A stretch of 64,000 nucleotides of DNA from Glycomyces arizonensis DSM 44726 (lineage in GTDB: Bacteria; Actinomycetota; Actinomycetes; Mycobacteriales; Micromonosporaceae), in contig NZ_AXWO01000016.1 of the NCBI RefSeq assembly GCF_000482705.1, positions 62,001-126,000 on the forward strand. The letters run 5' to 3'. The position numbers and the translations under genes are program-made. Shown piece after piece: positions 27,804-36,359 of the stretch. Under the pieces are notes generated by a model. The model had not been told where the DNA came from, ran no database searches, and saw only the letters and a program-made list of their open reading frames with translations. Numbering within the stretch: the first letter of the stretch is position 1; each line of letters starts with the position of its first letter.

Positions 27804-28922
27804 TCAGGAGAAGTCGACCTCGAGCGTGTGCGTCTTCTCGCCGGAGATCGGCATCTCCACGCCCTCGTCCGGCCACGCGATCGGCCCCTTGGGGCTGAAC
27901 TCGAGGGTGAACTGGAGGGCGTCGGCGGGGATGTCGTAGCTCATGTGGTAGGTCCGCAGCTCGCCGCCGTCGCCCCAGTCCTCGGCGTCGTAGTCGACGT
28001 TCGCGACCGCCAGTTCGCCGTCGGGGCCGGTGACCTTCAGCGTCGCCGCGGGGTCGATCTCCCAGACCAGGCCGCTGCCGGAGTGCAGCCATATGAAGCT
28101 GACCGACAGCCGCGCCCGGTCGAGCTCGGCGACCCAGCCCTCCCCGGGGGCGTAGACCGCGCGGTCGGTGACGAAGTTGGTGCTGTACGTCCAGCCGTCG
28201 ACCGAGTACTCGTAGCCGCCGCTGGACAGGAACGCGTCGACCGAGTTCTCGACGTAGTCGGTGGTGACCTCGTTGTCCGAGCCGTAGTACAGGCCCTGGA
28301 TGAGGTCGGCGCGGGTGCGGGAGCGCAGGTCGATCGACTGGGTGCGCTCGGAGTCGGTGACCTCCAGCGTGATCGGGGCGTCCTTCGCGGCCACCGTGAA
28401 GTAGACCGACCCGGGGGCCGGGACCTCGCCGGTGAAGTCCCACTGCCGCTCGCCGATGGCGAGCCGGGCGTCGAGGTCGGTCTGGGCGTCGACCTCGTAC
28501 AGGCCCTCGTGGCCGGGCTCGGGCGCGAACTGCACCATCGTGAACTCGTAGCCCTCGGCGGGCGAGAAGAGCGTCGCGTCCTCGCCGAACAGGTATTCGA
28601 GCTGGAAGCCCTCGGGGATCTCGGCGAAGGAGGCCACGCATTCGACGCGGAGCGCGAAGTGGGCGCCGATGAGGGTGCCCTCCTCGTCGGCCAGGCGCGA
28701 GGCGTCGCCTTCGGGGCAGACCGAGACGGGGATGTCGTTTCCGACCTCCGTGTAGCCGGCGCGGGTGTGCAGGGTGCCGGTCGGCACTTCGCCGCAGGCG
28801 CCGAGGGCCAGGGCGGCGATCGCGGCGGCGGTCAGGGCCGCGGTCCTTCGCGCCGCCGTGGGGAGGGCAGGGTTTATACGGACGGTGTTTATGCGGGCAG
28901 GGGGGATGCCAATGGGGGACAT
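27804..28922 (-). CDS. Putative secreted lipoprotein of unknown function
   Basis: The 372-residue product has a basic N-terminus, a hydrophobic stretch and a lipobox (ALALGAC, Cys43). The remainder is acidic, rich in Tyr, Asp and Glu and beta-type in character, with no domain I recognise. TAGGCT lies 6 nt before the ATG, which supports this start and a leaderless message. Its stop codon is one base from the converging ftsK stop. An envelope protein is all that can be said. Confidence 0.75.
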   Translation of the reverse strand: MSPIGIPPARINTVRINPALPTAARRTAALTAAAIAALALGACGEVPTGTLHTRAGYTEVGNDIPVSVCPEGDASRLADEEGTLIGAHFALRVECVASFAEIPEGFQLEYLFGEDATLFSPAEGYEFTMVQFAPEPGHEGLYEVDAQTDLDARLAIGERQWDFTGEVPAPGSVYFTVAAKDAPITLEVTDSERTQSIDLRSRTRADLIQGLYYGSDNEVTTDYVENSVDAFLSSGGYEYSVDGWTYSTNFVTDRAVYAPGEGWVAELDRARLSVSFIWLHSGSGLVWEIDPAATLKVTGPDGELAVANVDYDAEDWGDGGELRTYHMSYDIPADALQFTLEFSPKGPIAWPDEGVEMPISGEKTHTLEVDFS

Positions 28923-29191
28923 GGGACAAGCCTATGGCATCACCGCAACGGCCGATGCGGCGTCGTACTGGGAAGACGCCCGCACCACGGGCCCGGCCCG
29001 CGGCAGCGGGGGATTGTGAGGGGGCTGCGCCGATTCAGGCGGTTTGACGAGGCGACCGGGCGTCCGGCCGCGGTGACGGGGGAGACGCCCGCGCGGCCCG
29101 TAGGGAGAGGTGCGCCACTCTACCGCCCGCGCACGCTGCGGCCCCCGCCGCCGCCCGGACGGTTCCCGGGGCCGCTGGGTACGCTTTCGTG

Positions 29192-30640
29192 GTGTCATCA
29201 GCTCAACCGGCCGCCAAACGCGTCGCGGTCCTCACGCTCGGCTGCGCCCGCAACGAGACCGACTCCGAAGAACTGGCCGCCCGCCTGGCGGCGGGGGGTT
29301 GGCGCATCACCGATGACGGCGAGAACGCCGACGTCGTGATGGTCAACACCTGCGGGTTCATCGAGCAGGCCAAGGCCGAGTCCATCGACGTGCTGCTGGA
29401 TGCGGCGGGCACCGGCGCGAAGGTCGTCGCCACCGGCTGCATGGCCGAGCGCTACGGCGACGAGCTGGCCGAGAGCCTGCCGGAGGCCGACGCCGTCCTC
29501 GGCTTCGACCACTACCCCGACATGGCCTCCCGCCTCGACGACGTCCTCGCCGGACGCAAGGTGGCCTCGCACCGGCCGGCCGACCGCCGCAAGCTCCTGC
29601 CGCTGGCCCCCGCCGACCGGCAGGGCGCCGCGGCCGTCGTGCCGGGCCACTCGCGCACGCAGCAGGCGTCCGAGGCCGCCGACGTCGCCGGAGCCCCGGC
29701 CCACCTGACGGTGCTGCGCCACCGCCTCTCCGAGGGGCCCGTCGCGAACCTCAAGCTCGCCTCCGGGTGCGACCGCCGCTGCACCTTCTGCGCGATCCCG
29801 TCCTTCCGCGGCTCGTTCGTCTCCCGCACCCCCGAGGAGATCCTCGCCGAGGCCGCCTGGCTCGCCGCCGACGGCGTCAAGGAGCTCAACCTCGTCTCGG
29901 AGAACACGACCTCCTACGGCAAGGACCTCGCCGACCCGGCCGCCCTGGAGCACCTGCTCGACCGGCTCGCCGCGACCGACGGGATCGAGTGGATCCGCCT
30001 GTCCTACCTCCAGCCCGCCGAGCTGCGGCCCGGCCTGATCGAGGCGATGCTGCGCATCGACAAGGTCGTGCCCTACTTCGACCTGTCCTTCCAGCACTCC
30101 TCGGCGCAGGTCCTGCGCCGGATGCGCCGCTTCGGCTCCACCGAGTCGTTCCTGGCGCTGCTGGAGCAGATCCGCGAGCGCGAACCGCGGGCCGGCGCCC
30201 GCACGAACGTGATCGTCGGCTTCCCCGGCGAGACCGAGGCCGACGTCGAGGAGCTCATGGGCTTCCTCTCCGAGGCCCGGCTCGACGCCACCGGCGTCTT
30301 CGCCTATTCGGACGAGGACGGCACCGAGGCGGTCGGCCTCGACGGGCACGTCGAGGAGGACGCCGTCGCCGAGCGGGTCACGCGCGTGTCGATGCTCGTG
30401 GACGAGCTGGTCAGCCAGCGGGCCGCCGACCGCGTCGGCGAGACCATGACCGTCCTGGTCGAATCCGTCGAAGACGACGGCGTGGACGGCCGCGGCGCCC
30501 ACCAGGCCCCCGAAGTCGACGGCTCGATCGCCCTGGTCGGCGAGGTCGACGGCCTCTGCGTCGGCGACTTCGTGACGGCGAAGGTCGTCGACTCGCACGG
30601 CGTCGACCTGGTGGCCGAGGTCGTGGAGGAGTCCTGGTGA
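29192..30640 (+). CDS. rimO: Ribosomal protein S12 methylthiotransferase
   Basis: The 482-residue radical-SAM enzyme methylthiolates Asp89 of ribosomal protein S12. The N-terminal UPF0004 domain has its three iron-sulfur Cys (Cys18 in LGCARN, Cys54 in VNTCGF, Cys83 in TGCMAERYG); the radical-SAM domain carries CDRRCTFC (Cys193, Cys197, Cys200), and a TRAM domain follows from about residue 415. [18 protein letters not shown] and [16 protein letters not shown] agree with RimO rather than MiaB. GTG 29192 (GTG 29189 is also in frame) is placed 6 nt after TACGCT, so it is probably leaderless. It overlaps pgsA by 4 nt. Confidence 0.95.
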   Translation: MSSAQPAAKRVAVLTLGCARNETDSEELAARLAAGGWRITDDGENADVVMVNTCGFIEQAKAESIDVLLDAAGTGAKVVATGCMAERYGDELAESLPEADAVLGFDHYPDMASRLDDVLAGRKVASHRPADRRKLLPLAPADRQGAAAVVPGHSRTQQASEAADVAGAPAHLTVLRHRLSEGPVANLKLASGCDRRCTFCAIPSFRGSFVSRTPEEILAEAAWLAADGVKELNLVSENTTSYGKDLADPAALEHLLDRLAATDGIEWIRLSYLQPAELRPGLIEAMLRIDKVVPYFDLSFQHSSAQVLRRMRRFGSTESFLALLEQIREREPRAGARTNVIVGFPGETEADVEELMGFLSEARLDATGVFAYSDEDGTEAVGLDGHVEEDAVAERVTRVSMLVDELVSQRAADRVGETMTVLVESVEDDGVDGRGAHQAPEVDGSIALVGEVDGLCVGDFVTAKVVDSHGVDLVAEVVEESW

Positions 30641-31218
30641 AGGCCGACCCGCCCCCGGTGTCGCCGTGGAACATCGCCAACGTCGTCACGGTGGCGCGGA
30701 TCTTCCTCGTCCCGGTCTTCGCGGTGGTCGTGGTCGTCTCCGGCATGGAGCACTCGGGCTGGCGGATGCTGGCGTGCGCGCTGTTCGTGTTCATCTCCGC
30801 GACGGACTTCGTCGACGGCTGGCTGGCGCGCTCGCGCGGCCTGGTGACCGAGTTCGGCAAGCTGGCCGACCCGATCGCCGACAAGGCGCTCATCGGCACC
30901 GCCCTGGTGCTGCTCAGCTTCTACGACGCCCTGCCGTGGTGGGTCACCGTCGTCATCCTGGTCCGCGAACTGGGGATCACCGGCCTGCGCATGGCGGTCC
31001 TCAAGCACGCGGTCATCGCCGCCGGGCGCGGCGGGAAGCTCAAGACCGTGCTGCAGATCGCCGCCGTGGCCTGGTACCTGTGGCCGTGGCCCGAGCCGTT
31101 CGACCTGGTCGGACCGTGGCTGATGGGCGCGGCGGTGCTCCTCACGGTCGTGACGGGAATGGATTACCTCTGGAAGGCCTTTAAATTGAGGGAGAGCGAG
31201 TCGGGGCGAACGCGCTAG
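30637..31218 (+). CDS. pgsA: CDP-alcohol phosphatidyltransferase, probable PgsA
   Basis: The 193-residue membrane enzyme probably joins CDP-diacylglycerol and glycerol 3-phosphate to make phosphatidylglycerol phosphate. The CDP-alcohol motif is present as [30 protein letters not shown] (Asp, Asp-Gly, Ala-Arg, Gly, then the two Asp), and [16 protein letters not shown] is the family start; about five to six membrane helices follow. GTG 30637 overlaps the rimO stop (GTGA) and GAGGAG lies just upstream. In many actinobacteria cinA follows pgsA; here clgR follows directly. Confidence 0.93.
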   Translation: MKADPPPVSPWNIANVVTVARIFLVPVFAVVVVVSGMEHSGWRMLACALFVFISATDFVDGWLARSRGLVTEFGKLADPIADKALIGTALVLLSFYDALPWWVTVVILVRELGITGLRMAVLKHAVIAAGRGGKLKTVLQIAAVAWYLWPWPEPFDLVGPWLMGAAVLLTVVTGMDYLWKAFKLRESESGRTR

Positions 31219-31306
31219 GCTTGCAGAACCCACTCAGGCTCGGCGGAACGGAGTCACGGCTCACAAGCTTCGCCAAGTGGACGACAGCGGCGTGGAGGAG
31301 AGTTCG

Positions 31307-31726
31307 ATGGTGTTGCTGCGGGAACTTTTGGGAGAGACCCTGCGTCGGCGCCGCCGCGCCCAGAAGCGGACGCTCCGCGACGTCTCCAAGCAGGCCAATG
31401 TCAGCCTCGGGTACCTCTCGGAGATCGAGCGCGGCCACAAGGAGCCGTCGAGCGAGCTGCTCGCGTCGGTGTGCGGGGCCCTCCAAGTACGCCTGAGCGA
31501 GGTCCTCGCCGAGGTCTCGCGCGAGGTCGCGACCCATGAGAAGCAGCTCGACGGCACGTCCGGCAAGACGCGCTCGGTGGCGGTGCTGCCGCTGCCGCGC
31601 GACAAGGAGGCCATCGAGGAGCAGTCCCGCCGCCGCCGTCACGGACCGCCCGCTTCCATCGCCCAGGCCCGCCCTCGTCACCGGCGTGGCGAAGTGACCG
31701 ATTCGGTGGTCCGCGCGGCGGCCTGA
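31307..31726 (+). CDS. clgR: ClgR-type HTH transcriptional activator
   Basis: The 139-residue product has an XRE-type helix-turn-helix in its first half (RRRRAQKRTLRDVSKQANVS, then LGYLSEIERGHKEPSSELLASVC), the ClgR signature. In mycobacteria, corynebacteria and streptomycetes ClgR activates clp protease genes and, in mycobacteria, pspA during envelope stress. The Arg-rich C-terminal part is less conserved and ends in VVRAAA; ClgR turnover by ClpP depends on an Ala-ending tail in related species. ATG 31307 follows GGAGGAG, so the earlier GTG 31277 is less likely. It heads clgR-pspA-pspM. Confidence 0.9.
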   Translation: MVLLRELLGETLRRRRRAQKRTLRDVSKQANVSLGYLSEIERGHKEPSSELLASVCGALQVRLSEVLAEVSREVATHEKQLDGTSGKTRSVAVLPLPRDKEAIEEQSRRRRHGPPASIAQARPRHRRGEVTDSVVRAAA

Positions 31727-31750
31727 ACACGACCGATGATGTAGTTTTGG

Positions 31751-31761
31751 CGCATGAGGCG
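31751..31761. promoter_or_regulatory. Candidate ClgR box upstream of pspA
   Basis: CGC-N5-GCG matches the dyad core and spacing of the ClgR consensus but not all flanking positions. It lies 15 nt upstream of the pspA -35, a usual place for an activator. Confidence 0.35.
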
Positions 31762-31776
31762 TCACCCTGTCGCACA

Positions 31777-31805
31777 TTGTCGGCGGGGATGTCCGACACT
31801 ATAGG
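31777..31805 (+). promoter_or_regulatory. Candidate pspA promoter
   Basis: TTGTCG (31777-31782) and TATAGG (31800-31805), spacer 17 nt, about 40 nt before the pspA ATG. The match suggests a housekeeping-type promoter that can fire independently of the clgR promoter. Confidence 0.5.
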
Positions 31806-31844
31806 TACGTCGGCGTTGAAGACATCACCGAAGGGACCCCGATA

Positions 31845-32702
31845 ATGGCCAATCCGTTCGTCAAAGGCTGGAAGTACATGATGGCGCTCTTCGGCGCCAA
31901 GATCGACGAGCATGCCGACCCCAAGATCCAGATCCAGCAGGCGATCGAGGAAGCGCAGAAGCAGCACCAGGTGCTGGTCGGGCAGGCCGCCTCGGTGATC
32001 GGCAACCAGCGCCAGCTGGAGATGAAGCTCAACCGCTCGATGGCCGAAGTGGAGCGCCTCCAGGCCCAGGCCCGCCAGGCGCTGGTGCTGGCGGACAAGG
32101 CGCGCGCCGAGGGCGATGAGGAGAAGGCCCAGCAGTTCGAGCAGACCGCCGAGGTCCTGGCGAGCCAGCTGGTCTCCACCGAGCAGTCCCTCGAGGACAT
32201 GAAGACCATGCACGACCAGTCCCTCAACGCCGCCGAGCAGGCGAAGAAGGCCGTCGAGAACAACCAGATGATGCTCCAGCAGAAGCTCCAGGAGCGCACC
32301 AAGCTGCTCGGCCAGCTCGAGCAGGCCAAGATGCAGGAGACCATCGCCTCGTCCCTGGAGTCGATGTCGCAGACCGCCGCGCCCGGCAACGTCCCGAACT
32401 TCGAGGAGATCCGCGACAAGATCGAGGGCCGCTACTCCAACGCCATGGGTCGCGCCGAACTGGCGAGCAACTCCGTCGAAGGCCGCCTCCTGGAGGTCAA
32501 CCGCGCCACGCGCGACATGGCCGGCGCCTCCCGCCTGGAGCAGATCCGCGCCTCCCTCGAAGGCGACCAGCTCTCCGGCTCGGGCAAGGCCAAGCCCGCC
32601 ATCGCCTCCAAGGAGACGGTCACCAACGACCGCCTCGCCGACATCCGCGCCAGCATGAACGAGGGCGAGGGCACGGCCGAGGCCGACTCCGCCAAGAGCT
32701 GA
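31845..32702 (+). CDS. pspA: Phage shock protein A homologue
   Basis: The 285-residue PspA/IM30 protein supports membranes under stress as an ESCRT-III-like peripheral scaffold. It starts with an amphipathic region ([20 protein letters not shown]), and residues 20-190 are long coiled-coil helices rich in Gln, Glu and Lys. The C-terminal 70 residues are polar and probably disordered ([14 protein letters not shown]). AAGGGA precedes the ATG by 9 nt. In Mycobacterium tuberculosis the same three genes clgR, pspA and pspM form an operon in this order. Confidence 0.93.
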   Translation: MANPFVKGWKYMMALFGAKIDEHADPKIQIQQAIEEAQKQHQVLVGQAASVIGNQRQLEMKLNRSMAEVERLQAQARQALVLADKARAEGDEEKAQQFEQTAEVLASQLVSTEQSLEDMKTMHDQSLNAAEQAKKAVENNQMMLQQKLQERTKLLGQLEQAKMQETIASSLESMSQTAAPGNVPNFEEIRDKIEGRYSNAMGRAELASNSVEGRLLEVNRATRDMAGASRLEQIRASLEGDQLSGSGKAKPAIASKETVTNDRLADIRASMNEGEGTAEADSAKS

Positions 32703-32721
32703 CCCTCCGGGAGGAACCCCC

Positions 32722-33504
32722 ATGGACGCCAAGGCCCGCAAGCGCGCCGTATCACGCTTGCGGTCGCGGTTGTCCTCGGCGAGGTTCTGGACCGTCGTCT
32801 CCGGCACCACCGTCGCCGGATCCGCGTTCTTCCTGCCCGTGGGCGGCGTCGCCGGATCCGACGGGGTCTGGGTCGTCGCCGCCGGCTTCTCCACCGCGCT
32901 GGCGGCCGTCCGCTGGCTCGACTACCGCCGCCTGGCGCGCGTCATGCCCGCCGAGCGCGAGACCCTCGAACTCCACGGCCCGGCCGGGCTGCGCCAGGAG
33001 GCCCGCGGCTTCCTCGGCGAGGCCGCCGACACGCTGCGGCGCGGCCGGATGCGCTCGCAGTTCCGCCGCAGCGCCGCCTTCGGCCCCTACCGGCGCCTCG
33101 AACGCGCCAGTGTCACCGCCGAGCGGCTCGCGCAGCGCCTTCAGGGGAACCCCGACGCCGCGGCCGCGCTGGCCGGGGCCGCCAAGGCCGGGCCCGAGCT
33201 GTTCCAGTTGGCGCTCGCGGTCCGCGACGTCGAGCAGTCGATCGACATCGCCTCCGGCCCGAGGCAAGGGGCGCTGCGGGCCGACCGGGACCGCCTGATC
33301 GAGCGCCTGGAGGCCGGCGTGAGCGCCTATGAGGACATGGTGGTCGCCGCGGGGGAGTGCCTGGCCGGTTCGGTCGGCCTGCGCGAGGCCCTCGCCGCGA
33401 ACTCGGCCGACGCCACGCTGGAGACCCTCGCCGATGCCGCCGACCGGCTTCGCGCCGCGGGCGCCGCGGCCAGCGAGATTCGCGGAAAAATCCAACTTCA
33501 GTAA
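32722..33504 (+). CDS. PspM-like membrane partner of PspA
   Basis: The 260-residue protein follows pspA by 19 nt. A basic N-terminus (KARKRAVSRLRSRLSS) leads into two close hydrophobic segments (about residues 22-60), and the rest is helical and soluble. Position, size and topology correspond to PspM (Rv2743c) of mycobacteria, an integral membrane protein that binds PspA. Sequence motifs are not distinctive, so the call rests largely on context. GGGAGG lies before the ATG. It probably anchors PspA to the membrane and ends the operon. Confidence 0.75.
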   Translation: MDAKARKRAVSRLRSRLSSARFWTVVSGTTVAGSAFFLPVGGVAGSDGVWVVAAGFSTALAAVRWLDYRRLARVMPAERETLELHGPAGLRQEARGFLGEAADTLRRGRMRSQFRRSAAFGPYRRLERASVTAERLAQRLQGNPDAAAALAGAAKAGPELFQLALAVRDVEQSIDIASGPRQGALRADRDRLIERLEAGVSAYEDMVVAAGECLAGSVGLREALAANSADATLETLADAADRLRAAGAAASEIRGKIQLQ

Positions 33505-33537
33505 CGTGAAATGCCCTAATTTGATCTAATCTGGGGC

Positions 33538-34461
33538 GTGAAAACCAAGTATCCACGCGCCGCGGCGATCGCCGCCGCCGCGCTCCTGCCTCTGGCAGTG
33601 CCCACGGCCGCGCAAGCGGACGACGCTCTCAGCGAGCCGGTCCTCATGCACTTGAAGGACCATCCCGACCTGTCGCTCGCCTGGAAGGGCGACACCGCCG
33701 TGCTCGACACCGAAGGCGACCGGTGGGCCTTCAGGTCGGTCGAGTCCTACGACGACCTCGGCGAGTACCTGATCGTCCACGACGCGACCGGCCAGTGCCT
33801 GTCCGTCGCCGACGCGACGGAGCAGAGCGACGACGAGTCCTCGGCGTCGTCGGAAGACGCCGTCGAATCGACGGAGGAGACCGAGACCGACGCCGAAGCA
33901 TCGGCGCGGCCCGAAGGCACCGAGTTCTCCGACGAGCGCTCCGAGACCGCCGCCGAGTCCTCAGAAGCAGCCGAGGACACCACCGAAGCGGCGGAGGAGA
34001 CCGAAGGCACCACCGAGTCCTCCGACAAGACCGATGCCGAGACCGACGCCGAACCGCAGAAGGAGGGCGACACCAACGCACCGTTGACGCTCACCGACTG
34101 CGCCGACGCCATCGAGTGGACCATCGTCCTCAACGACAACAAGGACGACTACCGCTTCGCCACGCCCGACGGGCGCTACCTCGGCATCGACCGCGACGCC
34201 GATGTCACCGAGGGCGCCGAGGTCTTCGCCGTCGCCGTCAAGTCCAGCCGCCACGCCCAGGAATGGCGCTTCGAGACACCCGTCGAGCCCACGCCGGAGC
34301 CCTCGACGCCCGAGCAGACGACCCCGGTCGCGCAGCCGAACCTGCCGCAGACCGGCGTCGGCGTGGCGGCCATCGGCGGCGTCGGCCTCGCCGCGGTCGC
34401 GGCCGGAGGGGCCATGGCCCTGTGGTGGCGGCGCCGAGCGCTGCGCGGCGGCCAGTGGTGA
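33538..34461 (+). CDS. LPxTG-anchored surface protein with acidic stalk
   Basis: The 307-residue product has a signal peptide (ending AAQADD near residue 28), a beta-trefoil-like region broken into two halves, and an insert of about 90 residues made almost only of Glu, Ser, Thr, Ala and Asp (about residues 93-180). The C-terminus is a sortase signal: LPQTG, a hydrophobic helix and RRRALRGG. The halves (GDRWAFRSVESYDDLGEYLIVHDATGQCL and DDYRFATPDGRYLGID) resemble ricin-type lectin subdomains, which is inference. TAATCT 5 nt before GTG 33538 indicates a leaderless message. A sortase is not in the window. Confidence 0.85.
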   Translation: MKTKYPRAAAIAAAALLPLAVPTAAQADDALSEPVLMHLKDHPDLSLAWKGDTAVLDTEGDRWAFRSVESYDDLGEYLIVHDATGQCLSVADATEQSDDESSASSEDAVESTEETETDAEASARPEGTEFSDERSETAAESSEAAEDTTEAAEETEGTTESSDKTDAETDAEPQKEGDTNAPLTLTDCADAIEWTIVLNDNKDDYRFATPDGRYLGIDRDADVTEGAEVFAVAVKSSRHAQEWRFETPVEPTPEPSTPEQTTPVAQPNLPQTGVGVAAIGGVGLAAVAAGGAMALWWRRRALRGGQW

Positions 34462-34513
34462 CACACTGATTCCCACATGACGGGAAATGGTGGCCTGCTG
34501 GAAGGCCCGGTGG

Positions 34514-34519
34514 CATACT
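34514..34519 (+). promoter_or_regulatory. -10 element of the cimA leader transcript
   Basis: CATACT lies 7 nt before the GTG of the 17-codon leader reading frame, the spacing seen at other leaderless starts in this window. I could not find a convincing -35. Confidence 0.45.
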
Positions 34520-34526
34520 TCCAACC

Positions 34527-34580
34527 GTGACCTTCCAGCTCATTATCGGCTGCGGGCGCCTGGCGGAGCATCGGCACTAG
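34527..34580 (+). CDS. Putative cimA leader peptide (attenuator)
   Basis: A GTG-started frame of 17 codons reads MTFQLIIGCGRLAEHRH and stops with TAG. Codons 5-7 are Leu-Ile-Ile. CimA makes citramalate, a precursor of isoleucine, so stalling at scarce isoleucyl-tRNA would give sensible feedback. The frame ends 18 nt before an intrinsic terminator, and a segment just past the Ile codons (34560-34565) can pair with 34595-34600, overlapping the base of the terminator stem. It resembles the short branched-chain amino acid leaders described for actinobacterial ilv and leu operons. Confidence 0.55.
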   Translation: MTFQLIIGCGRLAEHRH

Positions 34581-34598
34581 ATGCCGTCGCCAAGCGCC

Positions 34599-34628
34599 AG
34601 ACCTCCTGCGTTCGCAGGGGGTCTTTTT
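34599..34628 (+). terminator. Intrinsic terminator in the cimA leader
   Basis: A 12-bp stem (34599-34610 with 34613-34624, one G-U pair) followed by five T residues, 77 nt before the cimA start. It either ends the leader transcript (attenuation) or simply terminates the upstream surface-protein gene. Confidence 0.85.
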
Positions 34629-34704
34629 CGTTGGGGCCAAGCGATCGTTCAGGCGGCCCCCGCAGCGGCAGAATCGGAATCCTGAAACTTATCTGGAGCA
34701 CAAC

Positions 34705-36309
34705 GTGACGCAAACACACACCGTCGGAGAGTTCCACGTCTTCGACACGACGCTCCGCGACGGCGCGCAGATGGAGGGCCTCCGCTACTCGGTGGCCGAC
34801 AAGCTGGCCGTCGCCGAACTCCTCGACGAGCTCGGCGTCGACTACATCGAAGGCGGCTGGCCGGGGGCGCTCCCCTCCGACACCGAGTTCTTCGCCCGCG
34901 CCGCCGAAGAGGTCAACTTCAAGCACGCCAAGCTCGTCGCCTTCGGCATGACCCGCCGCGCCGGGACCACCGCCGCCGCCGACCCCGGCTTCACCGCGCT
35001 CCTGGACTCGCGCGCCCCCGCGATCTGCCTGGTCGCCAAGTCCGACATGCGGCACGTCGAGCAGGCCCTGCGCACCACCCCCGAAGAGAACCTCGCGATG
35101 ATCACCGACTCCGTCCGCACCGGGCGCGAGGCCGGCCGCGAGATGTTCATCGACTGCGAGCACTTCTTCGACGGCTTCCGCCACGACCCCGACTACGCGA
35201 CGCTCGTGGTGCGCACCGCCCTCGAAGCGGGCGCTGAAGCCGTGATCCTGTGCGACACCAACGGCGGCTCCATCCCCTCCCGCATCACAAGTGCGGTCAC
35301 TGCCTTGCGCGCCCGCCTCGGGGCCGATCTGCCCCCCGAGCGCATCCGCCTCGGCATGCACGCCCAGAACGACACCGGCTGCGCCGTCGCCAACACCCTC
35401 GCCGCCGTCGAGGCCGGCGTCATGCACGTCCAGGGCACCGCCAACGGCTACGGCGAGCGTCCGGGCAACGCCGACCTGTTCAGCGTCATCGGCGGCCTGG
35501 AGACCAAACTGGGGATGCGCGTCCTCCCCGACGGCTGCCTGGAGAAGATGACCCGCATCTCGCACGCCATCGCCGAGATCGCGAACATGACCCCCAACGA
35601 GCACGCCCCGTACGTCGGCCACGGCGCCTTCGCGCACAAGGCCGGCATCCACGCCTCCGCGATCAAGGCCGACCCGGCGCTCTACAACCACATCACCCCC
35701 GAGACCGTCGGCAACGACATGCGCATCCTGGTCACCGAGATGGCCGGGCGCGCCTCGGTCGAGCTCAAGAGCCGCGAGCTCGGCGTCGACCTCTCCGGCG
35801 ACAAGGCCGCTCTCGACAGGATCACCAGGCGTGTCAAGGAACTCGAGGCGAAAGGCTGGTCCTTCGAGGCCGCCGACGCCTCCTTCGAGCTGCTCGTCCG
35901 CGACGAGGTCTCCGGCGGCCTGCCCCGCCCGTTCACGCTCGACACCTACCGCGTCATCGTCGACCACGACCCCGAGGGCCCCACCGTCGCCGAGGCCACC
36001 GTCCGCCTCGACGTCGATGGTGAACGCGTCATCGCCACCGCGCAGGGGAACGGCCCGGTCAACGCCCTCGACGCCGCCGTGCGCGGCGCCCTGGCCGCCC
36101 GCCACCCGCGCCTGGCCGAGCTGAGCCTCTCGGACTTCAAGGTCCGCATCCTCGCCGGGTCCACCGGCACCGACGCGGTCACCCGCGTCCTGATCACCAT
36201 GGGCGACGGCGAGACCGAGTGGACGACCGTCGGCGTCGCCCCCAACCTCATCGAGGCCTCCTGGAACGCCCTGGCCGAAGGCCTCGCCTACGGCCTCAAC
36301 CGCCGGTAA
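34705..36309 (+). CDS. cimA: Citramalate synthase
   Basis: The 534-residue enzyme condenses pyruvate with acetyl-CoA to (R)-citramalate, the first step of the threonine-independent isoleucine route. It has the DRE-TIM motif FDTTLRDGAQMEGL (residues 13-26), the substrate regions around EGGWPGALPSDTEFF and ILCDTNGGSIPS, metal-binding HAQNDTGCAVANTLAAVEAG, and GTANGYGERPGNADL. The C-terminal LeuA-type allosteric dimer domain (from about residue 410) is complete. These features fit the TIGR00977-type citramalate synthase better than LeuA. GGAG precedes GTG 34705. The gene is preceded by a probable isoleucine-responsive attenuator and followed by a strong bidirectional terminator. Confidence 0.93.
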   Translation: MTQTHTVGEFHVFDTTLRDGAQMEGLRYSVADKLAVAELLDELGVDYIEGGWPGALPSDTEFFARAAEEVNFKHAKLVAFGMTRRAGTTAAADPGFTALLDSRAPAICLVAKSDMRHVEQALRTTPEENLAMITDSVRTGREAGREMFIDCEHFFDGFRHDPDYATLVVRTALEAGAEAVILCDTNGGSIPSRITSAVTALRARLGADLPPERIRLGMHAQNDTGCAVANTLAAVEAGVMHVQGTANGYGERPGNADLFSVIGGLETKLGMRVLPDGCLEKMTRISHAIAEIANMTPNEHAPYVGHGAFAHKAGIHASAIKADPALYNHITPETVGNDMRILVTEMAGRASVELKSRELGVDLSGDKAALDRITRRVKELEAKGWSFEAADASFELLVRDEVSGGLPRPFTLDTYRVIVDHDPEGPTVAEATVRLDVDGERVIATAQGNGPVNALDAAVRGALAARHPRLAELSLSDFKVRILAGSTGTDAVTRVLITMGDGETEWTTVGVAPNLIEASWNALAEGLAYGLNRR

Positions 36310-36310
36310 G

Positions 36311-36358
36311 CGCAAGCGGACGGCCCCGGCGCACTCGCGCCGGGGCCGTCCGCTTGCG
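36311..36358. terminator. 22-bp bidirectional terminator
   Basis: Perfect inverted repeat (36311-36332 and 36337-36358, loop ACTC) exactly filling the gap between the cimA stop and the stop of the converging propeller-protein gene. Confidence 0.85.
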
Positions 36359-36359
36359 T

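Noticed and set aside
31277-31306. Earlier GTG start for clgR
   Set aside because: The family begins at MVLLRELLG, and GGAGGAG is correctly spaced only for ATG 31307.
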